The notes: a model not told the origin generated them from the letters alone. Numbered from the stretch's first letter, positions 8,860-17,839 are shown. The stretch: DNA of 64,000 bases from Kribbella qitaiheensis (GCF_014217565.1 NZ_CP043661.1:1426001-1490000), one strand, 5' to 3'. Numbers and translations are program-made.

Positions 8860-9822
8860 TCAGCTCCCGAAGTGGGCGTGCCCCGCGGCGCCGGTGTAGG
8901 CCGTACCGTCCACGGTCACCGTCCCGGCGGGCAGGTTCTCGTTGCCCTCGGCAACCGAACCGATCACGGTCCAGCCCTCCGGTACGTCGGCCGGCTCGAA
9001 CGTCCCGACCAGCGCGTGATCCTCGCCGCCACCGAGCACGAACGTCAGCGCGTCCACCCCGGTCGCGGCCGCGACGGCCTGCAGCGGCTCGGGGATCGCC
9101 AGCGCCTGCGAGCGGATGTCGATCACCACGGCGCTGGCTTCCGCGATATGGCCGAGGTCGGCGATCAGGCCGTCGCTCACATCGCACATCGAGGAGGCGC
9201 CTGCGATCGCGGCGCGCGGGCCCTCGGCGTACGGGGGTTGGGGGCGGCGGTGCGCGTCCACGACGGTCCGGGGCGACCGGAAACCACGGTTCAGTACGGC
9301 GACGCCGGCTTCGGCCCAGCCGAGCCGGCCGATGAAGGCCACCTCGTCGCCGGGGCGCGCGCCGGACCGCAGTACGGGCGGTCGGCCGTCGAGCGAACCG
9401 AAGGCGGTGACCGAGACGACGATCTTGTCGGACTGGACCACGTCACCGCCGACGATGCTGACGCCGAGCAGCTCGGCCTCGTCGGCCAGCCCCTGGTTCA
9501 GCTCGATCGCCCAGGCGGTCGACAGCTCCGCCGGCGCGCCGAAACCGACCACCATCGCGGTCGCCCGGGCGCCCATCGCGACGATGTCGGCCAGGTTCTG
9601 CGCGGCGGCCTTGCGGCCCACGTCGTACGCCGACGACCAGTCCTGCCGGAAGTGCCGGCCTTCGACCAGCATGTCGGTCGTGATCACCATCCGGCCGTCC
9701 GGCACCGCCAGCACGGCCGCGTCGTCGCCGGGCCCGACCAGGACGTCCTCACCCAGGGGCAGTCCTTTGGTGATGGCTTCGATCAAGCCGAACTCACCAG
9801 TACCACCCAACGTCTCTGTCAC
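8860..9822 (-). CDS. thiL: Thiamine-monophosphate kinase
   Basis: 320 residues starting at GTG 9822. It converts thiamine phosphate to thiamine diphosphate using ATP. Visible family marks are GEFGLIEAI at the N-terminus, VGPGDDAAVL (metal-binding Asp pair), TTDMLVEGRHF, the NLADIVAMGA helix, VGGDVVQS, and CDVSDGL near residue 210 followed by GGGEDHALVGT near 268. It heads the thiL-thiD-DinB run and is divergent from the Lrp-domain gene with 115 bases between. This thiL/Lrp/DUF3515/ddl neighbourhood is conserved in Streptomyces. Confidence 0.95.
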   Translation of the reverse strand: MTETLGGTGEFGLIEAITKGLPLGEDVLVGPGDDAAVLAVPDGRMVITTDMLVEGRHFRQDWSSAYDVGRKAAAQNLADIVAMGARATAMVVGFGAPAELSTAWAIELNQGLADEAELLGVSIVGGDVVQSDKIVVSVTAFGSLDGRPPVLRSGARPGDEVAFIGRLGWAEAGVAVLNRGFRSPRTVVDAHRRPQPPYAEGPRAAIAGASSMCDVSDGLIADLGHIAEASAVVIDIRSQALAIPEPLQAVAAATGVDALTFVLGGGEDHALVGTFEPADVPEGWTVIGSVAEGNENLPAGTVTVDGTAYTGAAGHAHFGS

Positions 9823-9937
9823 GTCAGCAGACCTCCCATATCGCTCCGGCGAGTCTAGGCGGTACGGTGACCGGGCAACGAAGAGTACGCCGGGCCGCTC
9901 TGCAGTACCGTGGCCGGATCCAGCTGAGGACGACTGA

Positions 9938-10186
9938 GTGGAGAACGACGTGGTGGTCCAGGCCTACATCCTGATCCAGACCGAGGTCGGCAAGGCGGCC
10001 GATGTCGCACAGCAGATCGCCGAGGTCCAGGGCGTCACCCTGGCGGAAGATGTCACAGGTCCGTACGACGTGATCGTGCGCGCCGAGGCCCGCAACGTCG
10101 ACGAGCTGGGCAAGCTGGTCGTGGCGAAGGTCCAGAACGTGCCCGGCATCACCCGCACGCTGACGTGCCCCGTCGTCCACATCTGA
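9938..10186 (+). CDS. Stand-alone Lrp/AsnC ligand-binding (RAM) domain protein
   Basis: 82 residues from GTG 9938, supported by GAGG eight bases upstream. The whole protein is the regulatory RAM/ACT-like domain of Lrp/AsnC regulators (VVQAYILIQTEVGKAADVAQ, then VTGPYDVIVRAEARN and VPGITRTLTC). The DNA-binding helix-turn-helix is absent. Single-domain versions of this kind bind amino acids and may modulate full-length Lrp proteins. The position between thiL and DUF3515/ddl is a conserved actinobacterial arrangement. The specific effector is unknown. Confidence 0.85.
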   Translation: MENDVVVQAYILIQTEVGKAADVAQQIAEVQGVTLAEDVTGPYDVIVRAEARNVDELGKLVVAKVQNVPGITRTLTCPVVHI

Positions 10187-10242
10187 CCCCGATCAACCGT
10201 TCGTCTGCGGCCACGCGCCAATCAGCGGAGCGGGCCGCTCTC

Positions 10243-10701
10243 GTGATGCGGGCAGCGATCGCGCTTGGCGGCGCGACGCTGCTGATGGCCGGCTGCGGCC
10301 CGGACCCGGTCAAGATCGCCGTGCCGGAGCCTGCGCCGGAGGTCGCGCAGGTGTGTACCGGGTTGATCCAGGCGATGCCTGCCAAGGTGCTCGACGGCAA
10401 ACGGCGCAAGACAGAGCCGTCGAGCGCCTTGACCACGGCGTACGGGGATCCGCCCATCGAGGTGACCTGTGGAGTCACGCCGCCGGCCGGGATGGCCGAG
10501 GCGCAGTCGCAGTGCTTCGAGGTGAACGGCGTGGGCTGGTTCGCCAAGGAGGTCACCAACGGCGTCATCTTCACCACCATCGGCCGCGAGGTCTACCTGG
10601 AGGTGGCGGTGCCCGCGAAGTACACCCCGGAAGCCAACGCCCTCACCGATGTCTCGGACGCCGTCAAGGCCCACAACACCTTGATCACCCCGTGCACCTG
10701 A
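10243..10701 (+). CDS. DUF3515-family lipoprotein
   Basis: About 152 residues from GTG 10243 (ATG at 10246; a GTG at 10165 would add 26 residues). A short hydrophobic N-terminus ends in a lipobox (LLMAGCGP), so it should be a membrane-anchored lipoprotein. The body has Cys residues and the DUF3515 pattern (VCTGLIQAMPAKVLDGKRR, then AYGDPPIEVTCGV and EVNGVGWF). The function is unknown, but the gene is almost always next to ddl or thiL in actinobacteria, hinting at a cell-envelope link. Here YCII and sigma genes separate it from ddl. Confidence 0.8.
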   Translation: MMRAAIALGGATLLMAGCGPDPVKIAVPEPAPEVAQVCTGLIQAMPAKVLDGKRRKTEPSSALTTAYGDPPIEVTCGVTPPAGMAEAQSQCFEVNGVGWFAKEVTNGVIFTTIGREVYLEVAVPAKYTPEANALTDVSDAVKAHNTLITPCT

Positions 10702-10760
10702 CGCGCTCGCCCGGCACCTGACGCGCGTCCCTGCTGCATCGAAAGTTCCTGGTGAGTGCG

Positions 10761-10787
10761 TGTCCGGTTCCGCGCGGGGTCATCGAC
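10761..10787 (+). promoter_or_regulatory. Candidate ECF-type promoter of the YCII/sigma operon
   Basis: TGTCCG (10761-10766) and CGAC (10784-10787) are separated by 17 bases and lie about 50 bases upstream of the YCII start. ECF42-type sigma factors are reported to recognise a TGTCGA-like -35 element in front of DGPF/YCII genes, so this would fit self-activation. The match is partial and made by eye. Confidence 0.3.
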
Positions 10788-10837
10788 GTACCCGGTGAGA
10801 GGCACCAGAGTTGGTGCCCTGACGACGGGAGCATCAG

Positions 10838-11254
10838 ATGAAGTACATGATCCTGACCTACGCCTCGCAGCAGGACTACGACGGGATGGCCGGGAAGGAC
10901 ACCGGCAAACCCGCGTGGACCGGCGAGGACTTCGCCGCGATGGGCGCCTTCATGCAGAAGTTCAACGACGACCTGGCCGAGTCCGGTGAGCTCGTCGAGA
11001 CCAGGGCACTGGCCGCGCCGGTGCTGACCAGGCGGCTCGGCTCGAAGGACGGCGCGGCGGTGGTGACGGACGGCCCGTACGCGGAGACGCAAGAGGTGCT
11101 GGCCGGCTACTGGATCGTCGAGTGTGACAGCTTCGACCGGGCCACCGAGATCGCCGCCAGACTCGCCGACACCCCCGCTCCCGAGTTCGTCCGGGCCACC
11201 GCCTACGCCGACATCCGGCCGCTCGCGGAAGGCCAGGAGGATCTGGTGGGCTGA
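10838..11254 (+). CDS. YCII-family (DGPF-domain) protein
   Basis: 138 residues. It begins MKYMILTYASQQDYD and contains VVTDGPYAETQEVLAGYWIVE, the YCII core with the DGPF-like DGPY signature and a conserved His/Asp-type acid region typical of this small ferredoxin-like fold. Its stop overlaps the start of the sigma gene by one base (TGATG), so the two are translationally coupled. DGPF proteins are the standard partners and main targets of ECF42 sigma factors; their biochemical role is not known. The pair sits between DUF3515 and ddl, where most relatives have nothing. Confidence 0.88.
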   Translation: MKYMILTYASQQDYDGMAGKDTGKPAWTGEDFAAMGAFMQKFNDDLAESGELVETRALAAPVLTRRLGSKDGAAVVTDGPYAETQEVLAGYWIVECDSFDRATEIAARLADTPAPEFVRATAYADIRPLAEGQEDLVG

Positions 11255-12477
11255 TGTCCGAGCCGACGCTGGAGGATCTGCTGCGGGAGCTGGCGCCGCA
11301 GGTCCTCGGCGCGCTGGTCCGCCGGTACGGGCACTTCGACACCGCCGAGGACGCAGTACAAGAGGCGCTGCTTGCTGCGACTCGGCAGTGGCCTTCGCAA
11401 GGACGCCCAGATGACCCGCGAGCCTGGTTGATCACGGTCGCCTCCCGGCGGCTGACCGACCTGCTCCGCAGTGAGCAGGCTCGGCAGCGCCGCGAGGACA
11501 AGGTCTCGCGGTGGCCGCTGGTGCCGACGGAGCCGGTCGGCGACTCCGACGACACCTTGGTCCTGCTCTTCATGTGCTGTCATCCGGCGCTGTCTGCCGC
11601 GTCCCAGATCGCGCTCACCCTCCGAGCGGTAGGCGGTCTCACGACAGCAGAGATCAGCCGTGCCTTCCTGGTGCCGGAGGCGACGATGACGCGCCGGATC
11701 AGCCGTGCCAAGCAGAGTGTGAAGGCAGCCGGGGCCCGGTTCTCGCTGCCGCCTGATCAGGCCGAGCGGCTGGAAGCGGTCCTGAAGGTCAGCTACCTGA
11801 TCTTCAACGAGGGCTACGCCAGTACGACGGGGCCCAGCCTGCAGCGGGTCGAGTTGGCCTCCGAGGGGATCCGGTTGGCCCGGATGCTGCACCGGCTGTT
11901 GCCCGACGACAGCGAGGTGGCAGGGCTGCTCGCCTTGATGCTGTTGACCGATGCGCGGCGCCCGGCACGGACCGGTCCGGGTGGGGAGCTGATCCCGATG
12001 GCCGAGCAGGACCGTGGATCGTGGATCACGGCCGAGATCGCCGAAGGCGTCGAGCTGATCACCAAGGCACTGCCGCAGGGACCGGTCGGGCCGTACCAGT
12101 TGCAGGCGGCGATCGCTGCCGTGCACGACGAAGCGCCTTCCGCCGAGGAGACGGACTGGCCGCAGATCAAGGCGTTGTACGAAGTGCTGCTGCAGCTCAC
12201 CGACAACCCGATGGTCGCGCTGAACCACGTGGTGGCCGTCGCGATGGCTTGCGGTCCGGCCGAGGGGTTGCAGTTGCTCGGGCGGATCGAGGGCGACGAG
12301 CGGATCGTGGCCGACCACAGGCTGTTCGCAGTACGGGCTCATCTGTTGGAGATGTCGGGTGACCGGATCGCGGCACGGGCTGCGTATGTCGAGGCGGCGA
12401 CGCGGACGACGAGTTTGCAGCAGCAGCGCTACCTCAACGCCAAGGCCGCCACGATCGCGCAGACGTCGTCGCCGTGA
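11254..12477 (+). CDS. ECF42-type RNA polymerase sigma factor with C-terminal extension
   Basis: 407 residues, far longer than a minimal ECF sigma factor. Region 2 is near residues 12-75 (HFDTAEDAVQEALLAA), region 4 near 110-160 (QIALTLRAVGGLTTAEISRA, then TMTRRISRAKQSVK). A C-terminal helical extension of about 220 residues (YLIFNEGYASTTGP onward, then NHVVAVAMACG) resembles the TPR-like domain of the ECF42 group. That group lacks an anti-sigma factor and is thought to be controlled through this extension. It is coupled to the upstream YCII gene. Confidence 0.88.
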   Translation: MSEPTLEDLLRELAPQVLGALVRRYGHFDTAEDAVQEALLAATRQWPSQGRPDDPRAWLITVASRRLTDLLRSEQARQRREDKVSRWPLVPTEPVGDSDDTLVLLFMCCHPALSAASQIALTLRAVGGLTTAEISRAFLVPEATMTRRISRAKQSVKAAGARFSLPPDQAERLEAVLKVSYLIFNEGYASTTGPSLQRVELASEGIRLARMLHRLLPDDSEVAGLLALMLLTDARRPARTGPGGELIPMAEQDRGSWITAEIAEGVELITKALPQGPVGPYQLQAAIAAVHDEAPSAEETDWPQIKALYEVLLQLTDNPMVALNHVVAVAMACGPAEGLQLLGRIEGDERIVADHRLFAVRAHLLEMSGDRIAARAAYVEAATRTTSLQQQRYLNAKAATIAQTSSP

Positions 12478-12532
12478 GTTCGTCGCGGAGCTGAGTCGGG
12501 GCGACGCGGATCAGCGCGGCGCGGACGGGGTG

Positions 12533-13654
12533 TCAGCGCAGGCCGGTGGGGCGGGTCAGGGCTAGGGCGAGGAGGTGGTCGACGAGGTCGCTGTAGTTGA
12601 TGCCGGTGGCGGCCCAGACTCGCGGGAACATGCTGTACGGCGTGAAGCCGGGCATCGTGTTGATCTCGTTGATGACGATCCGGCCGTCCTCCTCCAGGAA
12701 GAAGTCGACGCGCGCCAGCCCTTCGCCCTCGATCGCCTCGAACGCGGTGAGCGCCTTGGCCCGGATCTCGTTGGCGACCTCGTCCGGCAGGTCGGCCGGC
12801 ACGCTCAGCGTGGCGAACTCGACCTCGTCCGGCAGGTACTTGGCCTCGAAGTCGTAGAAGTCGTGGCCGCCGCCGATCAGTGCGACCTCTCCACAGACAC
12901 TCGCCGTCGGATCGGCTCCGTCGAGCCCGCCGAGAATGCCGACCTCGATCTCGCGCGGGTTCTTCGCGGCCGCCTCGACGATCACCTTGGGATCGTGTGA
13001 GCGGGCCTCGGCGACGGCACCGTCCAGCTCGTCGAGGGAGTTCACCTTGCTGATGCCGAGGCTCGAACCACCCCGCGAAGGCTTCACGAACACCGGGAAG
13101 CCGAGCCGGCCCACCGCCTCCCGGCACGCCTGCGGGTCGCGGGACCAGTCCCGCTCGCGGATCACGACGTACGGCGTGACCTCGAGCCCGGCCGCTGCCA
13201 GGACGACCTTCATGTAGTGCTTGTCCATCCCGACAGCGCTGGCCAGTACGCCGGAGCCGACGTACCGGATGTCCGACATCTCCAGCAGCCCCTGCAGCGT
13301 GCCGTCCTCGCCGAACGGTCCGTGCAGCAACGGGAAGACCACGTCGACCTCGCCCAGCGTGCTCGGCACCTGGTCGGGTGCCTGCACGATCAGTTCGCGG
13401 CCGGCGCCGAACAGCACCGGCAGCGCGGTCGCGTCCACCTCCGGCAGTTTGCCGTCGGTGATGGAGAGCCGGTCCGGGTCACCGCTCTCCAGCACCCAGT
13501 GGCCGCTGGTGTCGATGCCGATCGGGACCACGTCGTACTTGTCCCGGTCGATCACCTTCAGGACATTTGCCGCGGTGATGCACGAGACCGCGTGCTCGCT
13601 GGACCGGCCGCCGAAGACGATGGCGACGCGAGGTTTGCGCTGTTCTTCACTCAC
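12533..13654 (-). CDS. ddl: D-alanine--D-alanine ligase
   Basis: 373 residues from GTG 13654. The enzyme joins two D-alanines for the peptidoglycan stem peptide in the cytoplasm. Visible are the N-terminal VAIVFGGRSSEHAVSC, LLHGPFGEDGTLQG, the ATP-grasp segment PVFVKPSRGGSSLGISKV, RVDFFLEEDG and the C-terminal VINEINTMPGFTPYSMFP with the metal- and substrate-binding Asn/Glu. Length is normal. It converges with the sigma gene (56 bases apart). In related genomes gpsA follows directly upstream; here about 11.3 kb lies between ddl and gpsA. Confidence 0.96.
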   Translation of the reverse strand: MSEEQRKPRVAIVFGGRSSEHAVSCITAANVLKVIDRDKYDVVPIGIDTSGHWVLESGDPDRLSITDGKLPEVDATALPVLFGAGRELIVQAPDQVPSTLGEVDVVFPLLHGPFGEDGTLQGLLEMSDIRYVGSGVLASAVGMDKHYMKVVLAAAGLEVTPYVVIRERDWSRDPQACREAVGRLGFPVFVKPSRGGSSLGISKVNSLDELDGAVAEARSHDPKVIVEAAAKNPREIEVGILGGLDGADPTASVCGEVALIGGGHDFYDFEAKYLPDEVEFATLSVPADLPDEVANEIRAKALTAFEAIEGEGLARVDFFLEEDGRIVINEINTMPGFTPYSMFPRVWAATGINYSDLVDHLLALALTRPTGLR

Positions 13655-13699
13655 CGCCTCGACGATAGCGGTGTCCGCAGCAGCCGGGCCTGCAGGGTT

Positions 13700-13858
13700 T
13701 CACTCCGTCAGCAGGATGGCCCGGGCCGGGCAGGGCAACGCTGCCTCACGCGTGGCGTCGTACTGGTCGGCCGACGGGTTCTGCAGCAGTACTGCGCCGC
13801 TGTCCTCGTCTCGCTGGTCGAAGACCTCCGGAGCAGCCAGCACGCACTGCCCCGAACG
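13700..13858 (-). pseudogene. Remnant of a [3Fe-4S]/[4Fe-4S] ferredoxin
   Basis: The last 52 or so residues of a P450-associated single-cluster ferredoxin are clear: SGQCVLAAPEVFDQRDEDSG, then ATREAALPCPARAILLTE and a stop. The N-terminus with its first cluster cysteine (normally C-x5-C ahead of VLAAPEVF) is missing; upstream of SGQC the reading has no recognisable family sequence and no start with a ribosome-binding site. No P450 gene is nearby. From 13860 to 14107 I recognise nothing reliable, so this looks like a deletion scar on the edge of the accessory block. Confidence 0.6.
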
Positions 13859-14107
13859 GCTCGTCCTGGAGTTCGTCGAGAGCAGCCTGTTCGGCGCGCT
13901 CGACTGTGCAGACCTGGGTCGACAACCCGGCCGGCATCGACGCCAAAGAACTGGCCCGCGAGGCGATGTGCCTGCTGCGAGGCGGCGGCATCCCCCTCCC
14001 CACCGCCGACCCGAGCGGTCCCGGCAACCCGAGCTGGTCCCCGAGGCTGCCGGCGGATCACCGAGCCCTGCGCTCGCGGCCGGAAGCTGGGTTGGGAGAA
14101 TCCAGGT

Positions 14108-15214
14108 ATGAGCCCTGACCTGGATCCCTCGACCGTCGTCGTGCACGCCGGGCGGCCCGCCCGTGTTCCGGATGCGCCGCTCGGTGAGTCGCCCGTCTTC
14201 AGCTCGACCTACATCGCCGGGGGGAACCGTGGCTACGGCCGGTTCGACAACGACGCGTGGGCGGCGCTCGAGACGACCCTGGGTCAGCTGGAAGGCGGTC
14301 GCGGGCTGACCTTCGCCTCCGGGATGGCTGCCGCCGCGGCCGTCATCGACCTCGTACCGGTCGGCGGCCGGGTCGTCGCACCCGCGCACGCCTACAGCGG
14401 AGTACTGGCTCTGCTCGATCAGCAAGCCGCGACCGGACGCCTCACGGTCGAACGGGTCGACATCGCCGACAACGACGCCGTGGCCGCCGCGGTCGCCGGC
14501 GCGGACATGTTGTGGATCGAGTCGCCGACCAACCCGGCGATGGAGGTCGCGGACCTCCCCGCGATCTGCGCCGCCGCCCACGCGGCCGGCGCCACCGCGG
14601 TCGTCGACAACACCTTCGCGACGCCGCTACTCCAGCAGCCGTTGAGCTTGGGCGCGGACATCGTGATGCATTCGGCCACCAAGTTCATCGCGGGCCACTC
14701 GGACGTCCTGCTCGGTGCGGTGATCACCGCGGACGACTCGCTCTGGACGGCCCTCGAACTCAGGCGTCGCAGCCTCGGCGCGATCCCCGGCCCGATGGAA
14801 GCGTGGCTGGCTTTGCGCGGTTTACGAACCCTGGCCCTGCGACTTGACCGCGCCCAGTCGAACGCGGCCTTCCTCGCCACTCGATTGCTCGACCACCCGC
14901 GAGTCAGCCGGGTCCGCTACCCAGGCCTGCCCGACGATCCCGGTCACTCTCGCGCGGCCGCCCAGATGTCCGGCTTCGGCGCGATCCTCTCGATCGAGCT
15001 CGGTGGCGACGCGGAAGGCGCCCAGCGAGTCTGCGAAAGCACCTCGCTCTGGGTCCACGCCACCAGCCTCGGCGGCGTCGAGTCGATGCTGGAACGCCGC
15101 CGCCGCTGGGCGATCGAAGTACCCACCATTCCCGACGATCTGATCCGCCTGTCGGTCGGCATCGAGCACCCGGACGACCTCTGGAACGACCTCTCCGAAG
15201 CCCTCAAAGCATGA
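14108..15214 (+). CDS. Cys/Met metabolism PLP-dependent enzyme (cystathionine gamma-lyase/synthase family)
   Basis: 368 residues from ATG 14108. It is a fold-type I PLP enzyme: FASGMAAAAAVIDLV binds the PLP phosphate, WIESPTNPAMEVADL follows, the cofactor Asp/Asn is in VVDNTFATPLLQQP, and the Schiff-base lysine is in MHSATKFIAGHSDVLLGA near residue 190. C-terminal PGLPDDPGHSRAAAQMSGFG and SLGGVESMLERRRRW also match the family. It could act on cystathionine, O-acetylhomoserine or methionine; sequence alone does not decide. The stop overlaps an ATG of the deaminase gene (ATGA). Confidence 0.88.
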   Translation: MSPDLDPSTVVVHAGRPARVPDAPLGESPVFSSTYIAGGNRGYGRFDNDAWAALETTLGQLEGGRGLTFASGMAAAAAVIDLVPVGGRVVAPAHAYSGVLALLDQQAATGRLTVERVDIADNDAVAAAVAGADMLWIESPTNPAMEVADLPAICAAAHAAGATAVVDNTFATPLLQQPLSLGADIVMHSATKFIAGHSDVLLGAVITADDSLWTALELRRRSLGAIPGPMEAWLALRGLRTLALRLDRAQSNAAFLATRLLDHPRVSRVRYPGLPDDPGHSRAAAQMSGFGAILSIELGGDAEGAQRVCESTSLWVHATSLGGVESMLERRRRWAIEVPTIPDDLIRLSVGIEHPDDLWNDLSEALKA

Positions 15215-15801
15215 TCTGACCCCAGGTTTTCGAACTCGCCCGGGAGTCGCTGCAGGCAAAGAGCTACCCGGTCGGCGCCGTCCTGGTGGACCCGGCCGGC
15301 TCGATCGCGTACTCCGGCCGCAACCGGGCCGCCGATGAATCCGCGCCGCCTGGCCGCCTCGTCGGTACTACGCTCGCCCACGCCGAACTCGACGTCCTCG
15401 GTCAACTGGCGCCCTCGGAGTACGACGACTGGACTCTCCACACGTCGCTGCAGCCGTGCTTGTTCTGCCTCAGCGCGATCCGGCTGGCTCGCGTGGGGCA
15501 CGTCGTCTATGCGGGCGCGGATCCGGTCTGGGATGCCTCCGCGCGGGTCCCTTCGATATTACCGGCGGCGATCTCGGCTCGCTGGCCCCGCAGTACCGGA
15601 CCGGCCGCTGGATTCGACGGCGTGTGGGGGTCGTTGCTGCCGGCGATGTGGCTGGTCGTCTATCAGCCCGAGTCGGTCGCGGAGCCGTCGGAGTTGATGC
15701 CTTGGGCAACGGTTGAACGCGCGCGGCGGTGCGTTGCGGGCGGCGTCCTGGAGTGCGGATCGATGGCCGAGGCCTACGAGCTTGCGTCTTCCTTGTCCTG
15801 A
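15211..15801 (+). pseudogene. Nucleoside/cytidine deaminase-like protein with TGA at codon 3
   Basis: The reading frame opens with ATG 15211 in an ATGA overlap with the preceding gene, then ATC and a TGA (15217-15219), then continues in the same frame as PQVFELARESLQAKSYPVGA. The deaminase zinc motif is intact: LAHAELDVLGQL (HAE) and TSLQPCLFCLSAI (PCxxC). No ATG, GTG or TTG occurs in frame between the TGA and GTG 15286, and starting there would remove the first beta strand. A CGA-to-TGA change would explain this. So it is a fresh pseudogene, a sequence error, or uses an unusual start. The 3' end overlaps the convergent MFS gene by 28 bases. Confidence 0.65.
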
Positions 15802-16988
15802 CCGGGTTTCAGCACGTCGGCGGCCAGGACGGTAACGATGCAGAGGAGGACCGGGAGGGCGAAGGCGACGTTGAGGGGGACCCAGTGGGTCAGGCCGCCG
15901 ATCACGGCTGGACCGGCGAGCAGTCCGACGTAGCCGAGGCCGACCACCTTCGCCATCAGGGCGCCTGACGCTCGGCGGTCGAGGTTGCCGGCGGCGGTGA
16001 AGAGCTGCGGTACGCCGCCCGACAAGCCGAGTCCGAACAGTGCCCAGCCGATCAGGCCGACCGGGACCCATGGCACGAAGATCACCGTGGTCAGGCCGAT
16101 CGCGGCGAGCGCCGCGCCGTACCGGACGATCGCCGCCGGGCCGATCAGCGCCGCGACCCGGTCGGTCGCGAACCGCCCGACCGTCATGGCGACTGCGAAC
16201 GCGCCGTACGCGTAGGCAGCCGTGCTGGTCGAAGTACCGATGACGTCCCGGAACTGCAGGGCGGCCCAGTCGTTGGCGACCCCTTCGGCGAGCATCAGGC
16301 CGAACGCGAGCGCGCCGAGCTGCCAGACCAGCTTCGCCGGCGGCTTCTGGGCCGGGACCTCAGCCATTGCCTCGACCGGCTCCTCGGTGCCGGCTTCGAT
16401 CAGGAAGCGGGCGGCAAGGAGAGAGACGACGATGCAGAGGAGGCCACAGGCGCTGAGGGTGATCGCGGTGTCGACACCGCCCCGGAGCGCCGCGGCGCCG
16501 ATCAACGCCGCGAAGGCGCCGCCGATCGACCACATCGCGTGGAACGCGGCCATGATCGGCCGCGGGTAGGCGCGTTCGACCACGACGGCATGCGAGTTCA
16601 TCGCGACGTCGATCGAACCGTTGCCGAAACCGAAGAGCATCAGCGTGAGGCCGAGCGTCCACCAGTTGCCGGCCAGGCCGGGGCCGAACAGCGACAGGCC
16701 GAGGAAGATGCCGGCGGCAGGCAGCAGGCGACGTTGGCCGATACGGTCGGCCAGCGGGCCCGCGACCTGCATACCGAGGAAGGCGGCGCCGCCGAGGATC
16801 AGCAGCAGGAGGCCGAGGGTGGTGTGCGAGATGTTGGTCGCCCGCTCGACGTTCGGGATGTGGACGACCCACATGCCGACCGCGAAGCCGTTCAGGCCGA
16901 AGTAGACCCAGGTCGCGATCCGCGCGGCACGCGGTGGTCCCTGCTGGGTGGTGGAGTTTGCGTTCGCGGTCGCGGGCGCGGCGGTCAA
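15774..16988 (-). CDS. MFS transporter (YbjJ-like)
   Basis: 404 residues from TTG 16988, which overlaps the DeoR stop (TTGA) and has AGGAG about eight bases upstream. Twelve hydrophobic segments are readable; AGPLADRIGQRRLL is the loop 2-3 motif of the major facilitator superfamily and GSIDVAMNSHAVVVE and HAMWSIGGAF are shared with the MFS gene at 17931, so the two are paralogues of the YbjJ/fucose-permease-like group. It is coupled to the DeoR regulator and likely exports or imports a sugar-like compound under its control. Substrate unknown. Confidence 0.82.
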   Translation of the reverse strand: MTAAPATANANSTTQQGPPRAARIATWVYFGLNGFAVGMWVVHIPNVERATNISHTTLGLLLLILGGAAFLGMQVAGPLADRIGQRRLLPAAGIFLGLSLFGPGLAGNWWTLGLTLMLFGFGNGSIDVAMNSHAVVVERAYPRPIMAAFHAMWSIGGAFAALIGAAALRGGVDTAITLSACGLLCIVVSLLAARFLIEAGTEEPVEAMAEVPAQKPPAKLVWQLGALAFGLMLAEGVANDWAALQFRDVIGTSTSTAAYAYGAFAVAMTVGRFATDRVAALIGPAAIVRYGAALAAIGLTTVIFVPWVPVGLIGWALFGLGLSGGVPQLFTAAGNLDRRASGALMAKVVGLGYVGLLAGPAVIGGLTHWVPLNVAFALPVLLCIVTVLAADVLKPGQDKEDASS

Positions 16989-17819
16989 GAGAGAGACTCC
17001 TGAAGATCGTTGGCCTTCGTGCTGTTGATTTCGACGCGGTCGCCTTCGGTACTGTTCGTTTCGGCGACCTGGATGAGCACGCCGCGTTGGGCCAGTACGG
17101 CGCGGTCGGCCTCGGGCGCGGTCGCGTCGGTGATGATCAGGTCGGGCCGATCGGCCGGGCAGATGTAGGCGAGCGCAGCGCGATCCCACTTGGCGCCGTC
17201 GACCAGCACCATCGACCGCGTGGACACCGCCAGCGCCTGCAGCTTCACCTCGGCATCCCCCAGATCGAACGCGGTCATCCCGGCTTCCAGGCTGAACGCG
17301 CAGGGGCTGAGCACGGCAACGTCGAATCGCAGCGAACGAAGCGAGGCCAGCGTCAGCGGACCCACCATCGCCAACTCCCCCGGCCCGTGGCTCACCACCC
17401 GGCAGCAGCAACCGGACGCCAGGCGCGCCGATCAACTCCTGCGCGACGTGGAGCGACAGCGGCATCACCGTCACCACGCGATCTCTGAGCAGCCGGGCGA
17501 CCTCCAACGCCGTGGTACCGCTGTCCAGTACGACGGTTTCGCCATCGCGGATCTGGGCCACAGCCGCAGCCGCGATTGCCTGCTTCGCCTCGGTCTCGGC
17601 GATGGAGCGCGTGGCGTACGGCGGCTCGACTCCGGACTGCATCGCGGACACAGCGCCGCCATGGACGCGCTTGAGCACGCCCTGTGCCGCGAGATAGTCG
17701 AGATCGCGGCGAACGGTCATGTCCGAGGCACCGGTGGCCGTCACCAATTCGGCGACCGCGACCCGGCCGGACCCCTGGAGTTGGTCGATGATGACCCGTT
17801 GACGCTCTGAGCTTCGCAC
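16985..17819 (-). CDS. DeoR-family transcriptional regulator (reading frame interrupted by +1 base)
   Basis: About 277 residues when one base is removed. The N-terminal DeoR helix-turn-helix is plain (RQRVIIDQLQGSGRVAVAEL, then SDMTVRRDLDYLAAQGVLKR), followed by the phosphosugar-binding DeoRC domain (VVLDSGTTALEVARLL). The frame changes within CGGGCCGGGGGAG (complement of 17377-17387); shortening one run gives PGGEPRPGELAMVGPLTLAS, exactly the DeoR core, and then DGAKWDRAAL. It is coupled to the downstream MFS gene and faces a second MFS gene across a palindromic operator. Confidence 0.75.
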
Positions 17820-17839
17820 TGTGAAAAGCTAACACTGTC

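Noticed and set aside
13217-14107. Long open frame on the plus strand running across ddl into the PLP-enzyme gene
   Set aside because: Its translation over ddl is the arginine/proline-rich shadow of the opposite strand. The real PLP enzyme starts at ATG 14108, where family sequence begins.
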